From Streptomyces sp. 35G-GA-8 (lineage in GTDB: Bacteria > Actinomycetota > Actinomycetes > Streptomycetales > Streptomycetaceae): 64,000 nucleotides of DNA. Positions 1 to 7,169 of the stretch are shown here, one piece after another (positions within the stretch are counted from its first letter, which is position 1; the number at the start of each line of letters is the position of its first letter). The notes under the pieces are model-generated. The model was not told the origin of the DNA. It ran no database searches and was given only the letters and a program-made list of their open reading frames with translations. The stretch covers positions 559,021-623,020 of the forward strand of contig NZ_JAMHJQ010000003.1 of the NCBI RefSeq assembly GCF_023534745.1. Direction: 5' to 3'. Position numbers and translations under genes: made by a program.

Positions 1-588
1 CAGCTTCCTGAGCCTGCTGATGCCGGGCAGGAACGCGAGGTCGTCCCGGCCGGTGATGAACCGGGGCCGCAGCAGATACGCCGTTCCCCCGCCGCGCCGC
101 ATGCTCTCGGCGACCGCGCGCTCGGCGCCCAGCCGGGCGCGGCCCAGCGCCGTGGACGGCCGGACGGGCGCCGTCTCGTCCACCCTGATCTGCGCGCCCC
201 TGCCGTAGACGGACATGGAGCTGCCGAGCAGCACGCCCTTCAGCGAGTCGGGGGCCGCGCCGAGCAGGGCGCGGGTGCCCGCCACATTCACGGCATGCAG
301 CACCTCCCGGTCGCGGCTCCGGTTCTCGCCGGCGAGATGGACCAGGACATCGGTGCCCGGCGGCGGGAAACCGACGGGCAGCCGCCCCGGGAGCTCGCCC
401 TGTACGTAGGTGACGAACGGGAGCGGGCGCCGTGGCGGCCGTCGCACCAGCGCGGTGACCGGCCAGGGCGACGACATCCCCGACAGATGCCGCAGAAAGG
501 CGCCGCCCACATACCCGGTGGCCCCGGTCAGCGCGATCCTCGGCAGCCGGTCCGCGCCCCGCGCCCCCGTCCCCAGGGCCCCCGTCAC
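1..588 (-). CDS. NAD-dependent epimerase/dehydratase (extended SDR), C-terminus outside window
   Basis: Extended short-chain dehydrogenase, probably an oxidoreductase or epimerase on a small activated substrate. About 17 residues in, the frame reads RIALTGATGYVGGAF, the Rossmann TGxxGxxG nucleotide-binding motif. VLVHLAGEN follows, then GVLLGSSMSVYG, the usual position of the catalytic Ser of the extended SDRs. The frame is open to base 1, so the C-terminal part is missing from the window. I chose the GTG at 588 because it overlaps the stop of the methyltransferase gene upstream (GTGA); an adjacent GTG at 591 is equally possible. It is the last visible gene of the P450-AfsA-methyltransferase operon. 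By analogy with the dehydrogenases of butyrolactone and butenolide pathways it could reduce or epimerise the lactone, but the substrate is inferred only. Confidence 0.85.
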   Translation of the reverse strand, partial: MTGALGTGARGADRLPRIALTGATGYVGGAFLRHLSGMSSPWPVTALVRRPPRRPLPFVTYVQGELPGRLPVGFPPPGTDVLVHLAGENRSRDREVLHAVNVAGTRALLGAAPDSLKGVLLGSSMSVYGRGAQIRVDETAPVRPSTALGRARLGAERAVAESMRRGGGTAYLLRPRFITGRDDLAFLPGISRLRKL

Positions 589-1232
589 CACAGGAACGGC
601 ACCAGCCGTTTGCGGCCCGCCATGAAGTCGCGATAGCCGGCGACGGTCGACATCACCTTCTCCTCGACGGAGATCCTGCGCACGACCGCGGGAACGAACA
701 GCAGCAGCAACAGCGCGACGCTGAGCGGATTGAGGAAGTACCCCACCAGCCCGACATGGGCGAGGAGCATCCCCGCGTACGCCGGATGTCTGAGCAGCCG
801 GTACGGGCCCGAGGTGGCGACCCGGTGGTCGGCGTCCTTCCGTACCCGGTGCGAGTAGAACGCGCCGAGCGTACGGATCGAGACGAGCCGCAGCGCGATC
901 CCGGCCAGCAGGAGCAGCAGCGGGCCGGCCGCCAGCAGCGGCGTCCCGTCCGGCAGCGGACCGTAGAGAGCGGCCAGGACCGTCGCGAATCGCGACAGAC
1001 CGTAAAGGATCTCCGTACCGTGGTCGTCCTCGGTGTCCCTCATCCGCGCCGTACGGAAGGTGATCCGCGCCTCCAGCAGGACCCAGCAGAGATAGACGCC
1101 GATCATCACCGCGGGCAGGGGGAAGGCGGGGCTCGCGCTGTCGGAGGCGGCCCGGACGAGAGCGCCGGCCCCGGCCAGGAATCCGGTGACGAAGAAGAGG
1201 GCGGGGAACTTCTCGGTGATCCACCGCCTCAT
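585..1232 (-). CDS. isoprenylcysteine carboxyl methyltransferase (ICMT)-family membrane protein
   Basis: A 215-aa polytopic membrane protein of the ICMT/phospholipid methyltransferase superfamily, which moves methyl groups from S-adenosylmethionine. Hydrophobic segments lie near residues 8-25, 35-50, 80-105 and 155-175. The family signature region reads VATSGPYRLLRHPAYAG, followed by the C-terminal basic segment with EEKVM. The ATG at 1232 overlaps the AfsA stop by four bases (ATGA) and has GGGGAGG seven bases upstream, which fixes the start; reading further upstream only enters the AfsA gene. In this operon it probably O-methylates a carboxylate or hydroxyl of the lactone precursor. Bacteria do not normally prenylate cysteines, so the ICMT name describes only the fold. 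Confidence 0.85.
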   Translation of the reverse strand: MRRWITEKFPALFFVTGFLAGAGALVRAASDSASPAFPLPAVMIGVYLCWVLLEARITFRTARMRDTEDDHGTEILYGLSRFATVLAALYGPLPDGTPLLAAGPLLLLLAGIALRLVSIRTLGAFYSHRVRKDADHRVATSGPYRLLRHPAYAGMLLAHVGLVGYFLNPLSVALLLLLFVPAVVRRISVEEKVMSTVAGYRDFMAGRKRLVPFLW

Positions 1233-2158
1233 CGCGCGGCCTCCCCGGTGCGCGCCGGACCGTTGCGGGACGAGCCGTTGTGGGACGAGCCGTTGTGGGA
1301 CGGGCCGTTTCGGGAGGGGCCGTTCCGCGCCTCGCGCATCCGCCGGTAGGCGGCCGGCGGGACGGCGCGCGCCTCCAGGCGCATATGGCCGACCTGTGCC
1401 CCGCGCACCAGGACGTCGATGTCGATCCCGCCCCGGGCGCGGCCCTTCAACGGGCTGATACGACAGACCAGTTCGGGAGCGGCGGGCCAGGTGCGGGTGT
1501 CGGAGAGGGTCAGACGGATCGCCATCAGGATGTACTGCCAGTCCGTGGGTATGTCCCACGCGGTGTGCGAGGTGGCGGTGGCGGTCTGCCGGATCGCCTC
1601 CACCAGCACGGTCGCGGGATGCACATCCGGCCAGCGGTGGGCGGGCGGCCCGAGCATGACGGTGGTGTAAGCGTGCTCGCCGGTCCGGGTGAGCGGCCCG
1701 ATGAGGACATTGTCCTCGGACCGCTTGTGGACCAGCTCCGCCGGCGCCCGGGCCGGGCGTCCCTCCCGCCGGGGATCCTCCGCGAAGAGTTCGCGCCGTG
1801 CAGCCGGCTCCAGCCGCAGCGAGCCCGAGCAGACGCTCGTGCCGTCCTGGCGCACGTCCACCGTGAGCGCGCGCCCACCGGGCACACCCTCCGCGAGATG
1901 GACGAAGGCGTCGGAACCCCGCTCGCACAGCCCGTTGAACGCCAGGTCGAGGGCCCGGACCCGAAGCGGCTCCGCGGCGCCCCGGCCGCTCCGCGCGGCC
2001 AGGTCCTCCGCCTGACGCAGGGCGGTGTCGACGACCAGCATGCCCGGTATGTGGTCGAGGGGGTGGTCGAAGAAGAAGGTGTGGCCGTCGTCCGTGCTGA
2101 TCTTGCTGATCCGGCCGGGGGCCGTGTCGCGGGCCGGGTTCACCGTATGGGTACTCAT
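1229..2158 (-). CDS. AfsA/ScbA-family gamma-butyrolactone biosynthesis protein
   Basis: A 309-aa member of the AfsA family, whose two hot-dog-like repeats condense a beta-ketoacyl group with dihydroxyacetone phosphate in the first step of gamma-butyrolactone (A-factor type) signal synthesis. Typical features are DHIPGMLVVDTALRQAE in the N-terminal half, VHKRSEDNVLIGPL at the start of the second repeat, and HPATVLVEAIRQTATAT. The ATG at 2158 has CGGAG at good spacing; longer in-frame extensions are low-complexity and lack a ribosome site. The C-terminal 25-30 residues are an odd repeat built of the unit (R/H)NG(P/S)S, from near-identical 15-bp units at about 1266-1330. The gene lies between a P450 and a methyltransferase, a setting known from butenolide-type signal clusters. 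Confidence 0.92.
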   Translation of the reverse strand: MSTHTVNPARDTAPGRISKISTDDGHTFFFDHPLDHIPGMLVVDTALRQAEDLAARSGRGAAEPLRVRALDLAFNGLCERGSDAFVHLAEGVPGGRALTVDVRQDGTSVCSGSLRLEPAARRELFAEDPRREGRPARAPAELVHKRSEDNVLIGPLTRTGEHAYTTVMLGPPAHRWPDVHPATVLVEAIRQTATATSHTAWDIPTDWQYILMAIRLTLSDTRTWPAAPELVCRISPLKGRARGGIDIDVLVRGAQVGHMRLEARAVPPAAYRRMREARNGPSRNGPSHNGSSHNGSSRNGPARTGEAAR

Positions 2159-2182
2159 GGAGTGCTCCGGGGTGCTCGGGAT

Positions 2183-2243
2183 GCCTGGGGCGCCCGGGGC
2201 GCCTGGGGCGCCCGGGGCGCCTGGGGCGCTCGGGTCGCTCGGG
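2183..2243. repeat. 18-bp tandem repeat between the P450 and AfsA genes
   Basis: About three and a half copies of a GC-only unit of period 18 (GCCTGGGGCGCCCGGGGC, itself two related 9-mers) lie between the P450 stop at 2271 and the AfsA start at 2158. The transcript here would be strongly self-complementary. It may slow ribosomes or act as an attenuating hairpin, but it could also be a neutral slipped-strand expansion. Confidence 0.85.
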
Positions 2244-2270
2244 ACAGAGACGGGAAGAAGCGGGCGGGGC

Positions 2271-3497
2271 TCATGCGGTCCAGCGCACCGGCAGCCGGCG
2301 CACACCGCGGACGAGCATCCCCGGCAGGTACACGAGGGGTTCCGAGGTGTCGAGCCGCAGACCGGGGCAGCGCTCCAGCAGGGCCCGGACCGCGACACGG
2401 GCCTCCAGCCGGGCGAGCGGGGCGCCCAGGCAGTAGTGGATGCCATGGCCGAAGGTGAGATGTCCGCGCGCGGTGCGGGTGATGTCGAAGCGATCGGCGT
2501 CCTCGAAGCGTTCGCCGTCGCGCCCGGCCGAGGCGAGCGACACGAGGACCGGATCGCCCTTCTCGAAACGGGCGCCGCAGAAGTCCATGTCCTCGGTGGC
2601 GAACCGGTACGTCGAGTTCTCCACCGGACTGTCGTAGCGCAGCGTCTCCTCGACCGCGTTGCCGGCGAGGGAGAGGTCGGCCCGCAACAGCGCGAGCTGG
2701 TCGGGGTGGCGCAACAGCGCGAGCACCGTGTTCGAGATGAGCCCGACGGTGGTCTCGTGCCCGGCCGCGAGCAGCAGGAAGGCCATGCCGACGAGTTCGT
2801 CCGGGCTGAGCCTGTCGCCTTCCTCGTCGGTCGTACGCAGAAGGGCGCTCAGCAGGTCGTCGCCCGGTTCGGCCCTCTTGTGCCCGACGAGGCCGGTGAG
2901 ATAGGCGGTCACCGCCTGTACGGCCTCGACGGTCGCCTCGGGAGAGGTGGGGGCCACGATCTCGTTGGACCACTCCTTGAACGACCGCCGGTCCAGGTCC
3001 GGTACGCCGAGCAGCTCGCAGATCACCGACATGGAGAGCGGGAAGGAGAGTGCGGCGACGAGATCGGCCCGCCCGTCCGGGTCCGCGGTCATCGAGTCGA
3101 GGAGATCCGCGGTCAGTTCATGGACCCGGGGGGCCAGCGCCTCGATCCGTCGCGAGGTGAACTCACGGGTCACCAGGGCGCGCAGGCGCGTGTGTTTGGG
3201 CGGATCGCTCTCGATCATGTTCTCGTTGATCGGCAGGGCGTCGGCCGGCCAGACCCCCGAGGAGCGCCAGTCCTTGCTGAAGCGCGCGTCGGCGAGGAGA
3301 AGGCGGCCCTCCTCATGGCGGACGACCAGCCACCACTCCCGCTCCTGGCCGGGCAGGCGGATCCGGTGCACCGGTCCTTTCGCGCGCAACTCCTCGTACA
3401 CGGGATAGGGGTTCTCGACGAATCGCGCGCCGTACGCGGCGAGGTCGACCACGGTCTCGTCGAGGGCGGTCTCTTCTCGCGTGGTGTTCGCGTTCAC
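2271..3497 (-). CDS. cytochrome P450 (lactone-operon hydroxylase)
   Basis: A soluble class I bacterial P450 of about 408 aa. The I-helix reads LLAAGHETTVG with the oxygen-activating AGxET motif, the K-helix is EETLRYDSPV (ExxR intact), and the heme loop is FGHGIHYCLGAPLARLE with the Cys thiolate ligand. It is therefore expected to be active, fed by a separate ferredoxin and reductase. I prefer the GTG at 3497 because AGGGAAGGA lies just upstream; an ATG at 3563 gives 22 more residues that read poorly. It is first in the operon with the AfsA, methyltransferase and epimerase genes, so it probably oxidises the fatty side chain of the signal molecule, as CYP enzymes do in avenolide and SRB-type butenolide pathways. 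Confidence 0.92.
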   Translation of the reverse strand: MNANTTREETALDETVVDLAAYGARFVENPYPVYEELRAKGPVHRIRLPGQEREWWLVVRHEEGRLLLADARFSKDWRSSGVWPADALPINENMIESDPPKHTRLRALVTREFTSRRIEALAPRVHELTADLLDSMTADPDGRADLVAALSFPLSMSVICELLGVPDLDRRSFKEWSNEIVAPTSPEATVEAVQAVTAYLTGLVGHKRAEPGDDLLSALLRTTDEEGDRLSPDELVGMAFLLLAAGHETTVGLISNTVLALLRHPDQLALLRADLSLAGNAVEETLRYDSPVENSTYRFATEDMDFCGARFEKGDPVLVSLASAGRDGERFEDADRFDITRTARGHLTFGHGIHYCLGAPLARLEARVAVRALLERCPGLRLDTSEPLVYLPGMLVRGVRRLPVRWTA

Positions 3498-3760
3498 TGC
3501 GGCAGTCCTTCCCTGGAACGTCGTCAGTTCAGGTGCGCTCCACGGCCCTTGGCCCGGGGCCATGGCTCATGGGCATGGCCCATGGGTGTGGCTCATGAGG
3601 GAACCTCCGCCGATTGACACCGGCGCCCGGTCCTGGCCTGTGGAGTGGGTTCATCCTGGGCGGCGCATGTGTCCGTCCCGGGCCGGGCGGGAGGTCGGGA
3701 CGGGCTCGGCTGTGCGGCCACGGCGCGTCGGCCGTTCGTCCGTACGGTGTCGACGCAGTG
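3498..3760. promoter_or_regulatory. upstream region of the lactone operon with short CATGG repeats
   Basis: This gene-free 260-bp stretch separates the P450 start from the convergently placed kinase gene end. At 3540-3600 it holds a cluster of CATGG/CATGGG words and two copies of GGCTCATG around a CCATGG palindrome. This is a reasonable place for a receptor operator upstream of a signal operon, but I see no match to the known ARE consensus of butyrolactone receptors. Confidence 0.35.
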
Positions 3761-5071
3761 TCAGTCCGGTATCTTCTCCGCCGCCGGACCGCGCGGCAGC
3801 CGTACGACGACCACGGCGCCCCCGCCGTCGGGGGCGTTGCCGAATGTCAGCGTGGCGCCGACGACCTGCGCCTGTCCGAGCGCGATGGTCAGCCCGAGAC
3901 CGTGCCCCGTACCGCGTTCACGCGCGCCCGTACGGAACCGCTGAGGGCCGTCGTCGAGCAGCCCGGCGGGGAAGCCGGGGCCGTTGTCGCGCACGGAGAC
4001 CGTCGGTACACCGGTGTCGGTGTCCACGCCCACCATGACCGTCACCGGCGGCCGGCCGTGCCGGTGCGCGTTGACGACGAGGTTGGCGACGATACGCTCC
4101 AGCCTGCGGGGATCGGTCCACGCCCGTACGTCCGCCGGGCCCGCCGCCCCACGGACCAGCACCGTGGCCGGGACCGCGACCCGCTCCACGGTCTCTTCGA
4201 GCAGCTCCACCAGGGCGCAGTGCCGCGGGTCCGCCCGCTCCGCGCCCGCGTCGAGCCGGGAGATCTCCAGCAGATCCTCCACCAGCGCGCACAGCGTGCG
4301 TACGCGGTCCCGTACGTAACGCTCCGCCTCACCGTCCGGGAGGAGTTCGGCGGCGGTGACCAGACCCATCAGTGGCGTGCGCAGCTCATGGGCGACATCG
4401 GCGGTGAAGCGCTGCTCGCCGCGCAGCCGCGCCTGGAGCGAGGCCGCCATCGAGTCGACCGCGCCGGAGATCTCGGCTATCTCGTCGAAGGGGCGGGGCC
4501 GCGCCGCTATCCGGGCGTCCAGATCACCGGCCGCTATCCGCCGCGCGATGCCCGCGGCCGTGCGCAGTCTGCGGCTCATTCCCCGGGCCACCAGACAGAC
4601 GGGCGGCAGTACGACCACCGTCGTCAGCAGGCCCGCCCGCAGAATGCTCTTGTTGAACGCCTCCAGATCGCCCAGCGTGGTGCTCAACGCGAGCCGCACC
4701 GAAAGGATCCGGGGGCCGGCGGGCCGCGCCGCCCACATCGCGGGACCGTCGGGTCCGTCCGCGTACTGCGTACCGTGCCGGCCCTGACCCACCAGCGACC
4801 GCAGCTCGCCGGGCACCCCGGCCGCGTCCAGCTCGGCGCCCGTACCGCTGACCAGTCCCGTACGCGCGTAGGACACCGAGGCCCGTTCCAGTGTGAGCAT
4901 GGCGACCGAGCGCGACTGCTCCAACTCGAAGGCGCGCGACGCCCGGTGGACCAGCACCATCAGGACGACCACGGCCAGACAGGTCGCCGCGGCCACCAGC
5001 CCCGCGATGCGCCACTGCAAGGAACGCGGCGGGAATCCGGGGGTCAGGGGGGTCGGCCGATGTTCGGGCAC
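3761..5071 (-). CDS. sensor histidine kinase
   Basis: A 436-aa membrane sensor kinase. A short cytoplasmic N-terminus is followed by TM1 (about 21-43), an extracytoplasmic sensor of roughly 100 residues, TM2 (about 149-170), a HAMP linker, a HisKA domain with ADVAHELRTPL (phospho-acceptor His at residue 228) and an HATPase domain with N-box VANLVVNAHRHG, G1 VRDNGPGFP and G2 GTGHGLGLTIA. All catalytic boxes are intact. The start lies two bases after the stop of the response regulator, so the two are co-transcribed and co-translated. The layout (accessory protein, regulator, kinase) resembles cseA-cseB-cseC of Streptomyces envelope-stress control, but the sensor sequence alone does not identify the stimulus. 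Confidence 0.93.
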   Translation of the reverse strand: MPEHRPTPLTPGFPPRSLQWRIAGLVAAATCLAVVVLMVLVHRASRAFELEQSRSVAMLTLERASVSYARTGLVSGTGAELDAAGVPGELRSLVGQGRHGTQYADGPDGPAMWAARPAGPRILSVRLALSTTLGDLEAFNKSILRAGLLTTVVVLPPVCLVARGMSRRLRTAAGIARRIAAGDLDARIAARPRPFDEIAEISGAVDSMAASLQARLRGEQRFTADVAHELRTPLMGLVTAAELLPDGEAERYVRDRVRTLCALVEDLLEISRLDAGAERADPRHCALVELLEETVERVAVPATVLVRGAAGPADVRAWTDPRRLERIVANLVVNAHRHGRPPVTVMVGVDTDTGVPTVSVRDNGPGFPAGLLDDGPQRFRTGARERGTGHGLGLTIALGQAQVVGATLTFGNAPDGGGAVVVVRLPRGPAAEKIPD

Positions 5072-5073
5072 GG

Positions 5074-5844
5074 TCAGCGTCGCAACTTGTATCCGAAGCC
5101 GCGTACGGTCTCTATCCGCTCGGCGTCGATCTTGGCGCGCAGCCGCTTCACATGCAGATCGACCACCCGGGCGTCACCGTCCCAGGCGTGGTCCCACACC
5201 TTCCTCAGCAGCGTCCGACGCTCCAGTACGACACCGGGCGACGCGGCGAAGACCAGCAGCAGCCGCAGCTCCGTAGGGGTCAGTGCCACCACCTCGCCCG
5301 CGCGCCGTACCTCCATGCCGTAGGTGTCGATGGTCAGGTCGCCGAAGGCGAGGACGCCCCCGCCGTCCGGCGTCCCGGCACGCGCCGTCCCGTCGTCCTC
5401 CCGCACCTCCCGCACCTCACGCGTGGGCTCCTCGCGCACGGACGCGAAGGAGGCACGGCGCAGCAGCGACCGTATGCGCGCGACGAGCACCGCGGTCTCG
5501 CACGGCTTGACCACATAGTCGTCCGCGCCCGCCTCCAGACCGGAGATCATGTCCAGGTCGTCGCCGCGCGCCGTCACCATGAGGATCGGCGCGAGGCTGA
5601 ACTCCCTTATCCTCCGGCACAGTCCGATGCCGTCGAGCTCCGGCAGCATGACGTCGAGCAGCAGCAGATCCGGTTGCGCGCTCCGGAAGAGCTCAAGGCC
5701 GGTGAGGCCGTCGGCCGCCGTGGAGACCGTGAAGCCGTAGCGCTGGAGCGCGATCCGGACGGTGTCGCGGATCACCGCGTCGTCCTCCACGAACAGGATG
5801 TGCGGTTCGGCCGGCTCGTCGAGGAGGGCACGCGCGGTGGTCAT
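5074..5844 (-). CDS. OmpR/PhoB-family response regulator
   Basis: A 256-aa two-domain regulator. The receiver domain starts HILFVEDDAVIRD (acidic pair), carries the phosphorylated Asp64 in LLLLDVMLP, the conserved VTARGDD switch region and the Lys in ADDYVVKPC. A linker rich in acidic residues with repeated EVRE follows (about 130-155), then a winged-helix domain with LTPTELRLLLVF, HVKRLRAKID and the final VRGFGYKLR. The ATG at 5844 has GAGGA upstream and overlaps the stop of the small membrane protein gene (ATGA). It is the partner of the kinase directly downstream and probably controls its own operon. Confidence 0.94.
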   Translation of the reverse strand: MTTARALLDEPAEPHILFVEDDAVIRDTVRIALQRYGFTVSTAADGLTGLELFRSAQPDLLLLDVMLPELDGIGLCRRIREFSLAPILMVTARGDDLDMISGLEAGADDYVVKPCETAVLVARIRSLLRRASFASVREEPTREVREVREDDGTARAGTPDGGGVLAFGDLTIDTYGMEVRRAGEVVALTPTELRLLLVFAASPGVVLERRTLLRKVWDHAWDGDARVVDLHVKRLRAKIDAERIETVRGFGYKLRR

Positions 5845-6275
5845 GGCAGGGTCCTCGCTGTTCCGGCACGGGACGGCAGGCCGTCGATGAAGGTACGGGG
5901 GAGAGCGGGCAGAGCGATACGGCCGAAGGAGGCGGCCGGCAGGCTCCCGGGGGCGTGACGCAGGGAGAGGACGAGATCGGCGGGTGGTGAGCACGGCGCC
6001 GGCGCGGCCGGCGCGGGATCCCCCGACGAGGTCTCGTCCGACCCCCGCGGAGCCATGTCCGCCGGTGGTGGCAGGTCCGCCGCCGCACCGGCGTCCCGTA
6101 CCCCCGTGTCGGACGCGTATCCGGTCAGTGCCACCCCCAGCACGATCGCCGCGGCGGCCATGATTCCGACGGCGCGGCCCCGCTCCGTCCCATGCCACAG
6201 CGGCCGGCGACGGCCGCCTCCAAGGCGACGCCGCGCCGCGCCCGGACGGAGGAGCACGAGGTATGGGGAGCGCAT
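5841..6275 (-). CDS. small membrane-anchored protein coupled to the two-component genes
   Basis: A 144-aa protein of no recognised family. A strongly basic N-terminus (RRRLGGGRRR) is followed by one hydrophobic segment (about 37-53, IMAAAAIVLGVALTGYA) and a Pro/Ala/Ser-rich outer part ending in a hydrophobic stretch rich in Leu. The segment looks like an uncleaved or signal-peptidase-I signal; there is no lipobox cysteine. Its stop overlaps the response-regulator ATG, so the three genes form one coupled unit. By position it is analogous to CseA, the extracytoplasmic accessory protein of the CseBC system, but no sequence likeness can be claimed. The start is not certain because no clear ribosome site precedes 6275. 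Confidence 0.7.
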   Translation of the reverse strand: MRSPYLVLLRPGAARRRLGGGRRRPLWHGTERGRAVGIMAAAAIVLGVALTGYASDTGVRDAGAAADLPPPADMAPRGSDETSSGDPAPAAPAPCSPPADLVLSLRHAPGSLPAASFGRIALPALPRTFIDGLPSRAGTARTLP

Positions 6276-6344
6276 TGAGCGGAGCCTAGCGGTCGGCCGA
6301 TACCGGGGCCCTGCGCGCGAATAGCACGATTCGGATTAGGGGAA

Positions 6345-6368
6345 GACACAGTCATTCGACTCTGTGTC
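6345..6368. promoter_or_regulatory. inverted repeat upstream of the SodC-family gene
   Basis: GACACAG and CTGTGTC, seven bases each with a ten-base centre, lie about 100 bp before the GTG of the superoxide dismutase-like gene and 70 bp before the divergent signalling operon. It is a candidate operator in the shared promoter region; its function is inferred from position only. Confidence 0.35.
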
Positions 6369-6466
6369 AGCCGCCGGCCGGCCTCAATTCGTTCGGATTT
6401 CCGCACATCCTCCGCCCGCTCTTCTCCGTTGACAGGGCGATCAGATCCGTTCGAAGGAGGCCGCTC

Positions 6467-7048
6467 GTGACGTTCCGCTCCAAGGCTTCGGCTTCAGCTG
6501 TTCTCGCCGTCACCGCGTTGCTCGCGATGCCGCCCACGGTGGCGTCGGCGGGGGACGGCTCCGTCACGGTGGCGGCGCAGGGCCGGTTCCTGCCGCCGTC
6601 CCCGTACTTCCCGCCGGACGGGGTGACCTACGACCGGACGAAGGTGCCCCCGGGCGCGGGCGCCGTCGTGGTCGAGCGCACCGGTGCCAGGACCACCGGG
6701 GTCGAACTCGCCGTGTACGGGCTGCTCCCGAACCGCGTGTACGGGGCGCATGTGCACACCAAGCCCTGTGGCCGCGCCCCGGAGGACGCGGGACCGCACT
6801 ACCAGAACATCAAGGACCCGCACCAGCCCTCCACCGACCCCGCCTACGCGAACGCCGTCAACGAGGTCTGGCTGGACATCACCACGAACGTGCTGGGGCG
6901 GGCCGTCGCCGAGTCCACGCACGACTGGCGCTTCCGGCGGGGCGAGGCGCGTTCCGTGGTGATCCATGACCACGGGACGATGACGGATCCGGGCGAGGCC
7001 GGGACCGCGGGGGCCCGGCTCGCCTGCCTCACCGTGCCCTTTGCCTGA
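6467..7048 (+). CDS. secreted Cu/Zn superoxide dismutase-family protein
   Basis: A 193-aa exported protein. The N-terminus (SKASASAVLAVTALLAMPP then ASAG) is a Sec signal peptide cleaved near residue 28. The mature part carries metal-site histidines in GAHVHTKPCG, AGPHYQN and SVVIHDHG, in the order expected of the SodC fold. The zinc-site part differs from well-studied SodC enzymes, so full dismutase activity is uncertain. The GTG start at 6467 has GAAGGAGG six bases before it. It stands alone, convergent with the M28 peptidase, and the two share a strong hairpin terminator. The expected site is outside the membrane, protecting the envelope from superoxide. Confidence 0.85.
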   Translation: MTFRSKASASAVLAVTALLAMPPTVASAGDGSVTVAAQGRFLPPSPYFPPDGVTYDRTKVPPGAGAVVVERTGARTTGVELAVYGLLPNRVYGAHVHTKPCGRAPEDAGPHYQNIKDPHQPSTDPAYANAVNEVWLDITTNVLGRAVAESTHDWRFRRGEARSVVIHDHGTMTDPGEAGTAGARLACLTVPFA

Positions 7049-7101
7049 GGCGTGGGCGGGGGCGAGGGCGGGAGCGAGGGCGGCGTGATGCCCGTACGCG
7101 T

Positions 7102-7134
7102 GGCCCCGGGGCCGGGGGATCGTGCCCCGGGGCC
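7102..7134. terminator. hairpin terminator between convergent genes
   Basis: GGCCCCGGGGC and GCCCCGGGGCC form an 11-bp stem with an 11-base loop, in the gap between the SodC-family gene and the M28 peptidase gene. No T-run follows, which is usual in Streptomyces. It could serve both strands. Confidence 0.7.
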
Positions 7135-7169
7135 TCGTCCTGTTGTCGGGTTCGACGCAGGGGATCCCG

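Noticed and set aside
585-1928. Long 447-codon minus-strand frame running into the methyltransferase gene
   Set aside because: Only the last 215 codons are protein-like; the upstream part is a shadow of the AfsA gene in another frame.
3540-3600. ARE-type butyrolactone receptor operator upstream of the AfsA operon
   Set aside because: The CATGG-rich cluster does not match the known ARE consensus, so it is only listed as a candidate regulatory region.
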